From assembly GCF_021401245.1 (NCBI RefSeq), contig NZ_JACBFY010000001.1, positions 1 through 64,000 of the forward strand: a stretch of DNA of 64,000 nucleotides. Direction: 5' to 3'. Made by a program: the position numbers and the translations under genes. The notes under the pieces were generated by a model. It was not told the DNA's origin, did not search any database, and saw nothing but the letters and a program-made list of their open reading frames with translations. Below, piece by piece: positions 31,764 to 39,839 of the stretch. Source of the DNA: Pseudacidovorax sp. NFM-22. Lineage in GTDB: Bacteria; Pseudomonadota; Gammaproteobacteria; Burkholderiales; Burkholderiaceae_C. Within the stretch, counting starts at the first letter, position 1. Each line of letters begins with the position of its first letter.

Positions 31764-32443
31764 CGACGATCCGACATCACCCGACCGACGACATGTTGGT
31801 CGCACTTGCCGCGGGCACGCTGCCCGCCGGCCCGGCGGCCGTGCTGGCCTGCCACGTGGAAACCTGCCCGGCCTGCGCCGGGCGCCTGATGGACCTCGAA
31901 GCCCTGGGCGGCGCCCTGCTGGAGGAACTGCCGGATGCCGGTCTGGCGCCCGAGGCGCTGGCCCTCACCCTGGCCGCCATCGACGCGCCCGCGGCGCCGC
32001 GCGTCGCCCCAGCCTCTCCTGCGCGGCGGGCGCGCGGTCACCGGCTCTCCCGTCCTGAGCTTCCGGCCGGCGCGCACTGGCCGCGTGCCCTGGACGGCTG
32101 CAGCGCCACGCCCTGGCGCTGGATCGGCCCTGGCATGCGGTGGAGCCGCCTGCATCTGCCGCAGGATCCGGCGGCCAACGTCTTCCTGCTGCGCATCGGG
32201 GCCGGCAAGTTCCTGCCGCCGCACACGCACAGCGAACTGGAGCTCACCCAGGTGCTGTGGGGCAGCTTCCACGACGGCCGGGCCCTCTTCGGTCCGGGCG
32301 ATTTCGATGCGGCGGACGGCGATATCCACCACCAGCCGGTGGTGCAGGCCGGCAGCGAATGCATCTGCCTCGCGTCGGTCGACGGCCGGGTGGTGTTCGA
32401 CAGCTTCCTCGCGCGCACGCTGGGATCGCTCGTCGGCATGTGA
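31760..32443 (+). CDS. chrR: ChrR-type zinc anti-sigma factor with cupin domain
   Basis: The 227-residue protein has an N-terminal zinc anti-sigma domain with the HxxxCxxC motif HVETCPAC (around residue 32) and an earlier His (His6 or His7). A linker follows, and then a C-terminal cupin with PPHTHSELELTQVLWG and DGDIHHQP metal-binding histidines. In Rhodobacter, ChrR holds sigma-E inactive and releases it on singlet oxygen or organic peroxide stress, the cupin being needed for singlet oxygen sensing. Coupling to the sigma gene by ATGA fits stoichiometric synthesis. Confidence 0.92.
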   Translation: MTTIRHHPTDDMLVALAAGTLPAGPAAVLACHVETCPACAGRLMDLEALGGALLEELPDAGLAPEALALTLAAIDAPAAPRVAPASPARRARGHRLSRPELPAGAHWPRALDGCSATPWRWIGPGMRWSRLHLPQDPAANVFLLRIGAGKFLPPHTHSELELTQVLWGSFHDGRALFGPGDFDAADGDIHHQPVVQAGSECICLASVDGRVVFDSFLARTLGSLVGM

Positions 32444-32538
32444 CCGGGCGGCACCGGCCGTCCGTTGGGGACGTGCCGGTCGCCGGGGCTTGGCACTTTC
32501 GGCAGGTTCGCCACATCCAGCGGGCAGCTGGATGAAGA

Positions 32539-32553
32539 TGAGAACCACTATCG
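32539..32553. promoter_or_regulatory. putative Fur box upstream of fecI
   Basis: TGAGAACCACTATCG matches the 7-1-7 Fur consensus TGATAATNATTATCA at 10 of 14 informative positions. It lies 115 bases before the fecI-like start, in an AT-richer patch (32530-32570). Iron repression of the fecI-fecR-receptor genes is the expected role. Confidence 0.5.
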
Positions 32554-32667
32554 TTTAAGATGGCAACCCTCCGACACTGCGTGGCAGGGCGGGGCGCGGG
32601 GGCCGTCGTGCCATGGCGTCCGGGGCCTGCCGCGCCATGCCCGCCGACCGTTCTCGCCTCGTTTCTC

Positions 32668-33174
32668 ATGCCTGCCGTCTCCGACTCCGTGCAGCGCCAC
32701 CTCGTGGGCGCGATGTATGTCGAACACCAGGGCTGGCTCCAGGGCTGGCTTCGCCGCAAGCTGGGCAATGCCTTCGACGCCGCCGACCTGACGCACGACA
32801 CCTTCGTGCGGGTGCTCAGCCGCGACGACGCCCCCCACATCCGCGAGCCCCGCGCCTTCCTGGGCACCATCGCCCATGGCTTGATGGTCAACCTGCTGCG
32901 CCGGCGCAGCCTCGAAGCGGCCTACCTGGAGGCGCTGGCCTGCCATGGCGAGGCGGCCTCGCCGTCGCCGGAGGAGCGCGCGCTGGTCGTCGACGCCCTG
33001 GTCCAGATCGATGCGCTGCTCGACGGCCTGCCGGCCAAGGTGCGCCGCGCCTTCCTGCTGCTGCAGCTCGAAGGCCTGACGCATGCCGAGATCGCCGCGC
33101 AACTCGGCGTCTCGGTCAGCTCGGTGCGGCAGTACATCGCCCGGGCCATGCAGAACTGCCTGCTGCTGCGATGA
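32668..33174 (+). CDS. FecI-type ECF sigma factor (iron starvation)
   Basis: The 168-residue protein has FecI features: YVEHQGWLQGWLRRKLGNAF (the HH.WL..WL.RKL.N signature), DAADLTHDTFVRVLSRD, EPRAFLGTIAHGLMVNLLRR, and region 4 AFLLLQLEGLTHAEIAAQLG with SVSSVRQYIARAM. It would direct RNA polymerase to the siderophore receptor gene when the FecR-like partner passes on the signal. ATG 32668 fits the family N-terminus. It overlaps fecR by ATGA at 33171-33174, and a Fur-like box lies upstream. Confidence 0.9.
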   Translation: MPAVSDSVQRHLVGAMYVEHQGWLQGWLRRKLGNAFDAADLTHDTFVRVLSRDDAPHIREPRAFLGTIAHGLMVNLLRRRSLEAAYLEALACHGEAASPSPEERALVVDALVQIDALLDGLPAKVRRAFLLLQLEGLTHAEIAAQLGVSVSSVRQYIARAMQNCLLLR

Positions 33175-34124
33175 CGACGTCGCTCGACCCCGAGGTGGCC
33201 CGGGCGGCGGCGCTGTGGTTCTCCCGCGCCACCTCGGGCGAGTTCGCGGATTCCGACCGCGCGGCCTGGCTGGCCTGGCGGCGCAGCGATCCGGCCCATG
33301 AACAGGCCTGGGCGCAGGTCGAGGCGATCAGCCAGCGTTTCGGCCTGCTGCTGCCGGCGGCCGGCATGGCGGCACTGGCGCGTCCGCGCCCCGAGGCGCG
33401 TCGGCGGGCGCTGCGCGCCATCGCGGCCTTGGGCGTGACGGGCGGTGCCGGCTGGCTGGCGTGGGAGCAGGCCCCATGGCGCGGCGAGCCGGGCCGCTAC
33501 CAGACGGCGACGGGCGAGCGGCGCTCGCTCACGCTCGAGGACGGCACCGCGCTGATGCTGAACACCGCCACGGAGGTGGCCGTCCACATCGACGGGCAAC
33601 TGCGCCGCGTGACGCTGCGCCGGGGCGAGATCCAGGTCCGCACCGCGCGCGACCCGCAGCAGCGGCCCTTCGTGGTGGCGACGCGCTTCGGCGAACTGCG
33701 CCCCATCGGCACGCGCTTCGTGGTGCGGCAGGAGGACGAGGCCGTGCAACTGACCGTGCTGGAAGGCGCGGTGCAGGCGCAGCCCACCCCGGCCGCGGCC
33801 ACGCCGCCGGTACGGGTGGACGCCGGCCGCAGCGTCCGGCTGGACCGCCACGGCGTCGGCCCCGTGCAGCCCGCGCCGGAGAGTGTCGATGCCTGGACCC
33901 AGGGCCTGCTGATGGCCGACGGCATGCGGCTGGCGGACTTCACCGCCGAGCTCTCGCGCTACCGGCCCGGCTTGCTGTCCTGCGACCCGGCCGTCGGCGC
34001 GCTGCGGCTGTCGGGCGCCTTTCCGCTGGACGACACCGACCGCGCCCTGGCGGCGGCCACGCGCGCGCTGCCGGTGCGGGTGCATCGCCTGACGCGCTGG
34101 TGGGTGCGCATCGGTCCCGCCTGA
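33171..34124 (+). CDS. FecR-type sigma regulator/anti-sigma protein
   Basis: The 317-residue protein has an N-terminal DUF4880-type anti-sigma domain (residues 8-55: AAALWFSRATSGEFADSDR, WLAWRRSDPAHEQAWAQVE), one transmembrane helix near residues 83-97 (AIAALGVTGGAGWLAW) and a periplasmic FecR domain (about 105-205: YQTATGERRSLTLEDGTALM). The end contains an STN-like segment. It relays the signal from the receptor's N-terminal domain to the FecI-like sigma. Gene order fecI-fecR-receptor is canonical. Confidence 0.9.
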   Translation: MTTSLDPEVARAAALWFSRATSGEFADSDRAAWLAWRRSDPAHEQAWAQVEAISQRFGLLLPAAGMAALARPRPEARRRALRAIAALGVTGGAGWLAWEQAPWRGEPGRYQTATGERRSLTLEDGTALMLNTATEVAVHIDGQLRRVTLRRGEIQVRTARDPQQRPFVVATRFGELRPIGTRFVVRQEDEAVQLTVLEGAVQAQPTPAAATPPVRVDAGRSVRLDRHGVGPVQPAPESVDAWTQGLLMADGMRLADFTAELSRYRPGLLSCDPAVGALRLSGAFPLDDTDRALAAATRALPVRVHRLTRWWVRIGPA

Positions 34125-34132
34125 TCGGCCCG

Positions 34133-34144
34133 TTTTTTTTTTTT
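34133..34144. repeat. 12-base poly-T tract between fecR and the receptor gene
   Basis: Twelve consecutive T bases lie 8 bases after the fecR stop in otherwise very GC-rich DNA. No stable GC hairpin precedes it, so it is not a normal intrinsic terminator. Such tracts are prone to slippage. Confidence 0.6.
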
Positions 34145-34214
34145 CGACGGGGCCTGTCACTTTCGGCGTTTCGATTGGCAAGGAGGTGAACGACATCATC
34201 TCCAGGAGAAGCCC

Positions 34215-36728
34215 ATGGCCCAGCGCCACCGCCGACCGCGCTCTTGCGCGCCCTCTCGATCCCTGCTGCGCCCGACGGCCCAGGCCGTCATGGCCGCGCT
34301 GGCCCTGCAACTGGCAGGCACCGCCGTCGCCTGGGCGCAGGCGGGGCCCGTCGGCGCGGCGGTGGCCATGCAGCGGGACATTCCTGCCGGCCCGCTGGGC
34401 CGTGCGCTGTCGCTCCATGCAGCGCAGGCGGGCGTCGTACTGTCCTTCGACGCTGCACTCACCGACGGCCTGAGCACCCGCGGGCTCTCCGGCCGCTACA
34501 CCGTGCAGCAGGGCTTCGACGCGCTGCTGGCCGGCACCGGGCTGGAAGCCCTGCGCGCCGCCGACGGCAGCTACGCGCTGCGCAGGTCGCCCACGGCCGC
34601 CCGCAACGGCGCGCAGCAGCAGGCTGGGGCCGCCGCCTCGCTGCCGCCGCTGACCGTCAGCGCCGAGGCGCACAGCGCCGGATCGACCTTCGGCCCCCAG
34701 GCCCGGCGCACTACGACGGCCACCAAGACCGACACGCCCAACATCGAGGTCGCCCAGGCCATCAGCGTGGTCACGCGCGACCAGATGGACGAGCAGGGCG
34801 CCGCGCCCGCGCTGCAGGACGCCCTGCGCTACACGCCGGGCCTGATCGGCACGCGCGGCGTCAACCTCACCGACGACTCGTTCAATGTGCGGGGCTTCGC
34901 GGCAGGGCTGGCCACGTCGTCGAACACACCGGTGTTCCGCGACGGGCTGCGCCAGGCGCCGGCCATGTATGCCTCGACCGTCGAGCCCTATGGACTGGAG
35001 CGCATCGACGTGCTGCGCGGGCCGGGCTCGGTGCTGTTCGGGCAGGTCACGCCGGGCGGGCTGGTCAACGTGGTCTCCAAGCGGCCGACCGCCGACACCC
35101 TGCGCGAAGTCGACCTGCAGGCCGGCAGCCACAACCACCGCCAGCTCGGCCTGGACCTGGGCGGCAAGCTCGACGACGCGGGCGAGTGGACCTACCGCCT
35201 GACGGCCATGGTGCGCGACGCCGACACGCAGACCCATTACATCCCCAACGACCGGCAGTACGTCGCGCCGGCCATCACCTGGCGGCCCTCGGCCCGCACC
35301 TCGCTCACGCTGCTGGCCAGCTACCAGAACACCGACACGGCCTACAACTGGGGCCTGCCGGTCAGCGGCACGCTGCTGCCCAACCGCAACGGCCAGCTGT
35401 CGCGCAGCACCTTCACCGGCGAGCCGGGCTTCGACCGCTACAACACCCGCACCTGGACGCTGGGCTACCTGTTCGAGCACCAGTTCGACGACACCTGGAC
35501 CGTGCGGCAGAACGCCCGCTGGTACCAGTCGGACATGACCTGGGACTCGGCCTATGGCTCGGGCCTGCAGGCGGCCAACCAGCGCCGCCTCAACCGCTTC
35601 GCCTTCATCCGCTCGGACGACTACAAGTCCTTCAACATCGACACGCAGGTGCAAGCCAAATGGCGCCACGGCGTCTTCGAGCACACCACACTGGCGGGCA
35701 TCGACTATGCCGACGTGCCCTGGGTGCGCAACGAGCGCCGCGGCACGGTCGGGGCGCTCGACCTCTATGCGCCGGTGTACGGCTCGGCCATCGTCCCGAA
35801 CTTCCAGCCGAGCCGTGTGCTCAAGACCGATTCGAGCCAGCTCGGCGTCTACCTGCAGGAGCAGGTCAAGATCGACCGCCAGTGGGTGCTGATGGCCGGC
35901 GTGCGGCACGACAGCGCCCGCAGCGACATCACCGGCCGCGTGACCAACGGCACGGCCACCAGCCCGATCACGCCGGTCAACATCCGCGACAACGTCTCGG
36001 CCACCACGGGCCGCGTCGGCGCGGTCTACCTGATGGACAGCGGCTGGGCGCCATACGTGAGCGCTGCCACTTCCTTCGAGCCCGAGGCCGGTGCGCTCGA
36101 CTACAACAACAACGCCTTCAAGCCCACCCGCGGGCGGCAGTACGAGGCGGGCATCAAGTACGAATCGCCGGACAGCCCGGTGTCGATGACGGCGGCGGTC
36201 TTCGACCTGCGGCGCACCAACGTGCTCACCACCGATCCGGACCATCCCGGCTATTCGGTGCAGGCGGGCGAGATCAAGTCCCGCGGCCTGGAGCTGGAGG
36301 CCAAGGCGCGCATCGGCCGCGCCTTCGAGCTGATGGGCGCCTACAGCTACACCGACGCCGAGATCACCCGCAGCAACAACGGCGACCAGGGCACCGCGCC
36401 GCCCGGCGTGCCCCGGCACAACCTGTCGGTGTGGGCCAGCTACCGCCTGCCGCAGGACATCCTGCCCGGCGTGAAGGTCGGCCTGGGCGTGCGCCGCATC
36501 GTCGGCACCAGCGGCTATGTGCTGGGCAGCACGCCCACGCCCGCCGAGCTGCCGGCCTACACGGTGGTCGATGCGCTGATCGGCTATGACCGCGGGCCGT
36601 GGAGCATCACGCTCAACGTGGGCAACCTGTTCGACAAGACCTACGTGCAGTCCTGCTACTACGCGACCACCACCTGCTTCTACGGCGACGGCCGCAACGC
36701 CATCGTGCGCGCCACCTACCGCTGGTGA
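34215..36728 (+). CDS. TonB-dependent siderophore receptor with STN signalling domain (FhuE/FoxA-like)
   Basis: The 837-residue outer-membrane protein has a long signal peptide ending TAVAWAQA (about residue 42). Residues 53-125 form an STN signalling domain (DIPAGPLGRALSLHAAQAGV). The plug follows (about 165-290: VAQAISVVTRDQMDEQGA, FNVRGF, YGLERIDVLRGPGSVLFGQ, PGGLVNVVSKRP), then a 22-strand barrel ending ATYRW. The late cysteine pair in QSCYYATTTCFYGDGRN is typical of hydroxamate (ferrioxamine, coprogen, ferrichrome) receptors. The STN domain implies signalling through the fecR-fecI pair just upstream. A good ribosome site (CAGGAGAAGCCC) precedes ATG. Confidence 0.92.
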   Translation: MAQRHRRPRSCAPSRSLLRPTAQAVMAALALQLAGTAVAWAQAGPVGAAVAMQRDIPAGPLGRALSLHAAQAGVVLSFDAALTDGLSTRGLSGRYTVQQGFDALLAGTGLEALRAADGSYALRRSPTAARNGAQQQAGAAASLPPLTVSAEAHSAGSTFGPQARRTTTATKTDTPNIEVAQAISVVTRDQMDEQGAAPALQDALRYTPGLIGTRGVNLTDDSFNVRGFAAGLATSSNTPVFRDGLRQAPAMYASTVEPYGLERIDVLRGPGSVLFGQVTPGGLVNVVSKRPTADTLREVDLQAGSHNHRQLGLDLGGKLDDAGEWTYRLTAMVRDADTQTHYIPNDRQYVAPAITWRPSARTSLTLLASYQNTDTAYNWGLPVSGTLLPNRNGQLSRSTFTGEPGFDRYNTRTWTLGYLFEHQFDDTWTVRQNARWYQSDMTWDSAYGSGLQAANQRRLNRFAFIRSDDYKSFNIDTQVQAKWRHGVFEHTTLAGIDYADVPWVRNERRGTVGALDLYAPVYGSAIVPNFQPSRVLKTDSSQLGVYLQEQVKIDRQWVLMAGVRHDSARSDITGRVTNGTATSPITPVNIRDNVSATTGRVGAVYLMDSGWAPYVSAATSFEPEAGALDYNNNAFKPTRGRQYEAGIKYESPDSPVSMTAAVFDLRRTNVLTTDPDHPGYSVQAGEIKSRGLELEAKARIGRAFELMGAYSYTDAEITRSNNGDQGTAPPGVPRHNLSVWASYRLPQDILPGVKVGLGVRRIVGTSGYVLGSTPTPAELPAYTVVDALIGYDRGPWSITLNVGNLFDKTYVQSCYYATTTCFYGDGRNAIVRATYRW

Positions 36729-37945
36729 CCGGCGTGCGTCGCCTCGGGCGCGCGCACGTCGTGGCGCTGCACCGGTACGTCGGGCTGCTGATGGCGGCCT
36801 TCCTGGTCGTGGCCGCCGCCACGGGCAGCGTGCTGGCCTTCCGGGACGAGCTGGACGAATGGCTCGCGCCCGAGCTGTTCGTCGCCCGTTCGGCGGCCTC
36901 GGCGCCGCTGCTGGATCCTTTCGCGCTGCGCGCCCGCGTGGCGCAGCAGGTGGCGCCGCAGGGCCGGGTGGATGCCGTGGTGCTCGACCTTCGTCCGGGC
37001 CGGACCGCCCGCTTTCCCGTCGCGCCCAATCCCGACGGCCCCGGTGGCTTTTACCGGCTGGGCTACGACGAGGTGTTCGTGGACCCGCACACCGGCGAGA
37101 TCCAGGGCCGTCGCGCCCGCGAGGCCATCGCCTTCACGGCGCAGCAGGCCGTGCCGCTGCTCTACAAGGTGCACCACAGCCTGGCGTTGCCGGGCATCTG
37201 GGGCACGCTGCTGCTGGGCGTGATCTCGTTGCTGTGGACGCTGGACTGCTTCGTCGGCGCCTGGCTGACCTTTCCCAAGGGCCGGCCCTTCCTGCCCAGA
37301 TGGAAGCCGGCCTGGCAGGTGAAGTGGCGTGCGGGTGCACACCGCGCCACGCTGGACCTGCACCGCGCAGGCGGCCTGTGGCTGTGGGCGGTGCTGCTGC
37401 TGTTCGCCTGGTCGAGCGTGATGTTCAACCTGCGCGAGCCGGTGTTCCGGCCGGTGATGGGCGTGGTGTTTCCCTTCGACGACTCCTGGCGCACCGTGCC
37501 GCTGCGGCCGAAGCCCGTCCTCGCGCCGCGGCTGGACTGGCCGGCGGCCCATGCCGCCGCACGCCGGGCCATGCAGGACATGGCGACCGAAGTCGGCTTC
37601 ACCGTCGACCGGGAGGATCGCCTGCAGCTCGACCGCCGCCGCGGCGTCTATGCCTACCTGGTGCATTCGACGGTGGACCTGCGCAGCGACGCCGGCAACA
37701 CCGCGATCCTGATCGACGCCGACACGGGCGTGCCGATGGGCCGCTGGCTGCCCACCGGCGGCCCCTCGGGCAACACGGTCAGCAACTGGATGGGCGCGCT
37801 GCACATGGCGCAGGTCTTCGGTCGGCCCTACCAGGTCTTCGTCTTCGTGTTGGGCATCGCCGTGGTCGTCATCACCATCACCGGCGTGATGGTGTGGCAG
37901 AAGAAGCGCCGGGCGCGCGCCCTCAGCCGCGCCAGGCGAGCGTGA
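36725..37945 (+). CDS. PepSY-associated membrane protein (siderophore reductase-like)
   Basis: The 406-residue product begins at GTG 36725, overlapping the receptor stop (GTGA). It has the PepSY_TM pattern: LHRYVGLLMAAFLVVAAATG (first helix), periplasmic PepSY segments (DEVFVDPHTGEIQGRRAR), KVHHSLALPGIWGTLLLG, LDLHRAGGLWLWAVLLLFAW, and a last helix before WQKKRRARA. Conserved membrane histidines could bind heme. Such proteins next to ferrioxamine or pyoverdine receptors (FoxB, FpvG type) reduce or release iron from siderophores in the periplasm or membrane. Its 3' end overlaps the convergent DUF2177 gene by 23 bases. Confidence 0.88.
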   Translation: MTGVRRLGRAHVVALHRYVGLLMAAFLVVAAATGSVLAFRDELDEWLAPELFVARSAASAPLLDPFALRARVAQQVAPQGRVDAVVLDLRPGRTARFPVAPNPDGPGGFYRLGYDEVFVDPHTGEIQGRRAREAIAFTAQQAVPLLYKVHHSLALPGIWGTLLLGVISLLWTLDCFVGAWLTFPKGRPFLPRWKPAWQVKWRAGAHRATLDLHRAGGLWLWAVLLLFAWSSVMFNLREPVFRPVMGVVFPFDDSWRTVPLRPKPVLAPRLDWPAAHAAARRAMQDMATEVGFTVDREDRLQLDRRRGVYAYLVHSTVDLRSDAGNTAILIDADTGVPMGRWLPTGGPSGNTVSNWMGALHMAQVFGRPYQVFVFVLGIAVVVITITGVMVWQKKRRARALSRARRA

Positions 37946-38339
37946 GCCGCGTGGCCACGGCCGAGGCCACGCCGGTCACGAAGGTGCCCCAGATCAGGTC
38001 GGCCACGGTCACCTTCCAGGGCCAGTCCTTGAGCGTGGCCTGGTTGGTGAGGTCGTAGGTGGCGTAGCAGATCAGGCCCAGCAGCGCGCCCATGGCCAGC
38101 GCCTGCAGGGGCTTGCGCGCCTCCAGGGCCGGGCCGATGGCGAAGACCACCATGCCCACCAGGTACAGCAGGTAGAAGATGACCGCAGGCGCCACCGAGA
38201 AGCCGTCCGCCATCAGGTGGCCGATGGACGGCCGGTACAGGCGCGAGGCCATGGTGCCCAGCCAGATGGCGTCCAGGCCCAGGAAGACGACGGCCGCGAT
38301 GCCATAAGCGGTGAGGTAGTGGGAGAAGGGCAGGGTCAT
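37923..38339 (-). CDS. DUF2177 family membrane protein
   Basis: The 138-residue protein has four transmembrane helices and the DUF2177 marks FLGLDAIWLGTMASRLYRP, IGHLMAD and GLICYATYDLTNQATLKDWP. Function is unknown; it commonly accompanies the sigma-E/ChrR lipid genes. ATG 38339 (MTLPFSHYLT) was chosen over 38381. It is the last gene of the operon starting at 40886. The last 23 bases overlap antisense with the PepSY gene, so transcripts from the two operons converge through each other's ends. Confidence 0.85.
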   Translation of the reverse strand: MTLPFSHYLTAYGIAAVVFLGLDAIWLGTMASRLYRPSIGHLMADGFSVAPAVIFYLLYLVGMVVFAIGPALEARKPLQALAMGALLGLICYATYDLTNQATLKDWPWKVTVADLIWGTFVTGVASAVATRLTLAWRG

Positions 38340-38377
38340 GGTCGGCGGGCGGCAGAGGGTGGATGAATGGGGGGCGC

Positions 38378-39040
38378 TCAACGCAGGCGATAGCTCAGCA
38401 GCTTGCCGCCTTCGAGCGTGCCGTCCAGGCCCACCCAGCGGCCGCTGCCGTCGTACCAGAGGTCGATGCGCTGCTTGAGCGCCACGATGCGCCAGCGCTG
38501 GGCTTCGACCGGCTGGCCGCGCACGTCGATGCTGGCAGGCGGCAGCGGCTCGATGCGCACCGCCTCCCGCTTGCCGGTCTGGGCGTTGAGCAGTTCACGC
38601 TGCTTCAGGATCGCGCGGTTCCAGTAGGCGAAGCTCATGGCGCAGCCGGCCAGCAGCGGATCGCCCGGCTCCAGCCGCACGGCGAGCTTGTCGCCGTTGT
38701 CGTCGGTGTCCGCGGTGAGCGACTGGAGGCAGTCGCCCTGCCAGCGCTCCTGCGCCTGGTGGCGGTAGCGGTAGACGGGGATGCCCAGCAGCTTGACGTC
38801 GAAGCGGGCCTCGCTGCGCAGGCTGCGGGCGCCGCCGTCCTGCGTCTCCAGCGTGAAGACATGCTGGCCGATGGGCTTGCCGTCGAGGGATGCTTCGAAG
38901 GACCAGACCTGCTGCGCCCAGGCGCCCAGGGGCAGCAAGAAGGCCAGCAGCCCTGCCAGCGCCGTGCGACTGCGCAGCAAGGATGCGCTGCCGCTGCGTC
39001 CGGGAAGTACCCGATCAGTCGCGGCCATCGCCGTGTTCAT
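38378..39040 (-). CDS. DUF6134-like periplasmic protein
   Basis: The 220-residue protein has an N-terminal signal segment (LLAFLLPLGAWAQ, cleavage near residue 42) and a beta-rich mature domain: WSFEASLDGKPIGQHVFTLE, RSEARFDVKLLGIPVYRYRH, ERWQGDCLQSLTADTDDNGD. This matches the DUF6134 (older DUF3108-like) group of periplasmic proteins found with DUF1295 and CFA-type genes. A lipocalin-like lipid-carrier role is possible but unproven. The ATG overlaps the stop of the DUF1295 gene (39037-39040). Confidence 0.78.
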   Translation of the reverse strand: MNTAMAATDRVLPGRSGSASLLRSRTALAGLLAFLLPLGAWAQQVWSFEASLDGKPIGQHVFTLETQDGGARSLRSEARFDVKLLGIPVYRYRHQAQERWQGDCLQSLTADTDDNGDKLAVRLEPGDPLLAGCAMSFAYWNRAILKQRELLNAQTGKREAVRIEPLPPASIDVRGQPVEAQRWRIVALKQRIDLWYDGSGRWVGLDGTLEGGKLLSYRLR

Positions 39041-39825
39041 GCCGCACGCCGCCGGGGCGGCCAGGGAATGAAGGCGCTGGTGCGCGCCACGTAGTCGCGG
39101 TAGGCCGGCCGCCGGGCGCTCAGGTCCTTTTCGAGCAGCGTCACGCCCGACACGCGCAGCAGCAGGAAGGTGATCAGCACCGGCGAGACGAAGCACCAGA
39201 GCGCGCCCGCGCCGCCGGCCTCCAGCGTCATCAGCGCCAGGCCCCACCAGACGCAGCTCTCGCCAAAGTAGTTGGGATGGCGGGTGTAGTGCCACAGGCC
39301 CTGGTCCATGACGGCATGGCCGCCCCGGCGCCGGGCGCGGAAGCCGGCCATCTGGGCATCGGCCACCGCCTCGAACACGATGCCGAAGAGCGCCAGCGCG
39401 GCACCCAGCAGGTCGAGTGCGCCGAAGGGGCGGGTGCCCGCCAGCCCGGCAAGCAGCGGGGCCGAGAGGATCCAGCCCAGCACCCACTGGAGGCCGAACA
39501 CGATGACCAGGCTCTTCCAAGCGAAGGCCGCGCCGTGGCGCTCGCGCATCTCGGCATAGCGCCGGTCCTCGCCATGGCCCCAGTTGCGCCAGCTGATGTA
39601 GACGCACAGCCGCAGCGCCCAGGCCAGGGCCAGGCCCAGCATCACGAGGCGGCGGGTCGGGTCGGCGGCCGGCGTGCCCGCGGCATAGGCCAGCGCCGGC
39701 ATCGTGATCAGCCAGGGCCAGATGCGGTCGGCCAGGCTGGCGTCGCGCTTCCACAGGCTGGCCAGCCAGCCGGCCAGCGCGATCGGCAGCGACACCAGCA
39801 GGCCCAGAAGCGCGGCATGCACCAT
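39037..39825 (-). CDS. DUF1295 family membrane oxidoreductase-like protein
   Basis: The 262-residue protein has six or seven helices and the steroid-5-alpha-reductase/DUF1295 signature: SLADRIWPWLI, LALAWALRLCVYISWRNWGH, FGIVFEAVADAQMAGFR and WHYTRHPNYFGESCVWWGLA (residues about 170-190), the NADPH-binding-type region. Relatives reduce enone double bonds or methylate isoprenylcysteine. In this operon it probably acts on an acyl-chain double bond (inference). It follows the CFA-like gene after 14 bases and overlaps the DUF6134-like gene. Confidence 0.87.
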   Translation of the reverse strand: MVHAALLGLLVSLPIALAGWLASLWKRDASLADRIWPWLITMPALAYAAGTPAADPTRRLVMLGLALAWALRLCVYISWRNWGHGEDRRYAEMRERHGAAFAWKSLVIVFGLQWVLGWILSAPLLAGLAGTRPFGALDLLGAALALFGIVFEAVADAQMAGFRARRRGGHAVMDQGLWHYTRHPNYFGESCVWWGLALMTLEAGGAGALWCFVSPVLITFLLLRVSGVTLLEKDLSARRPAYRDYVARTSAFIPWPPRRRAA

Positions 39826-39839
39826 GGCGGCAGTCCTTC

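Noticed and set aside
34125-34160. Intrinsic terminator at the T12 tract after fecR
   Set aside because: There is no GC-rich hairpin directly before the T-run. The only pairing (GGCCC/GGGCC) encloses the T-run in its loop.
32922-36419. A 1165-codon open frame on the minus strand across the iron-uptake genes
   Set aside because: It is antisense to fecR and the TonB receptor, whose products are full-length, motif-rich family members. Its translation is low complexity (Arg, Gly, Ala, Val, His) with no family motif, as expected for a GC-rich shadow frame.
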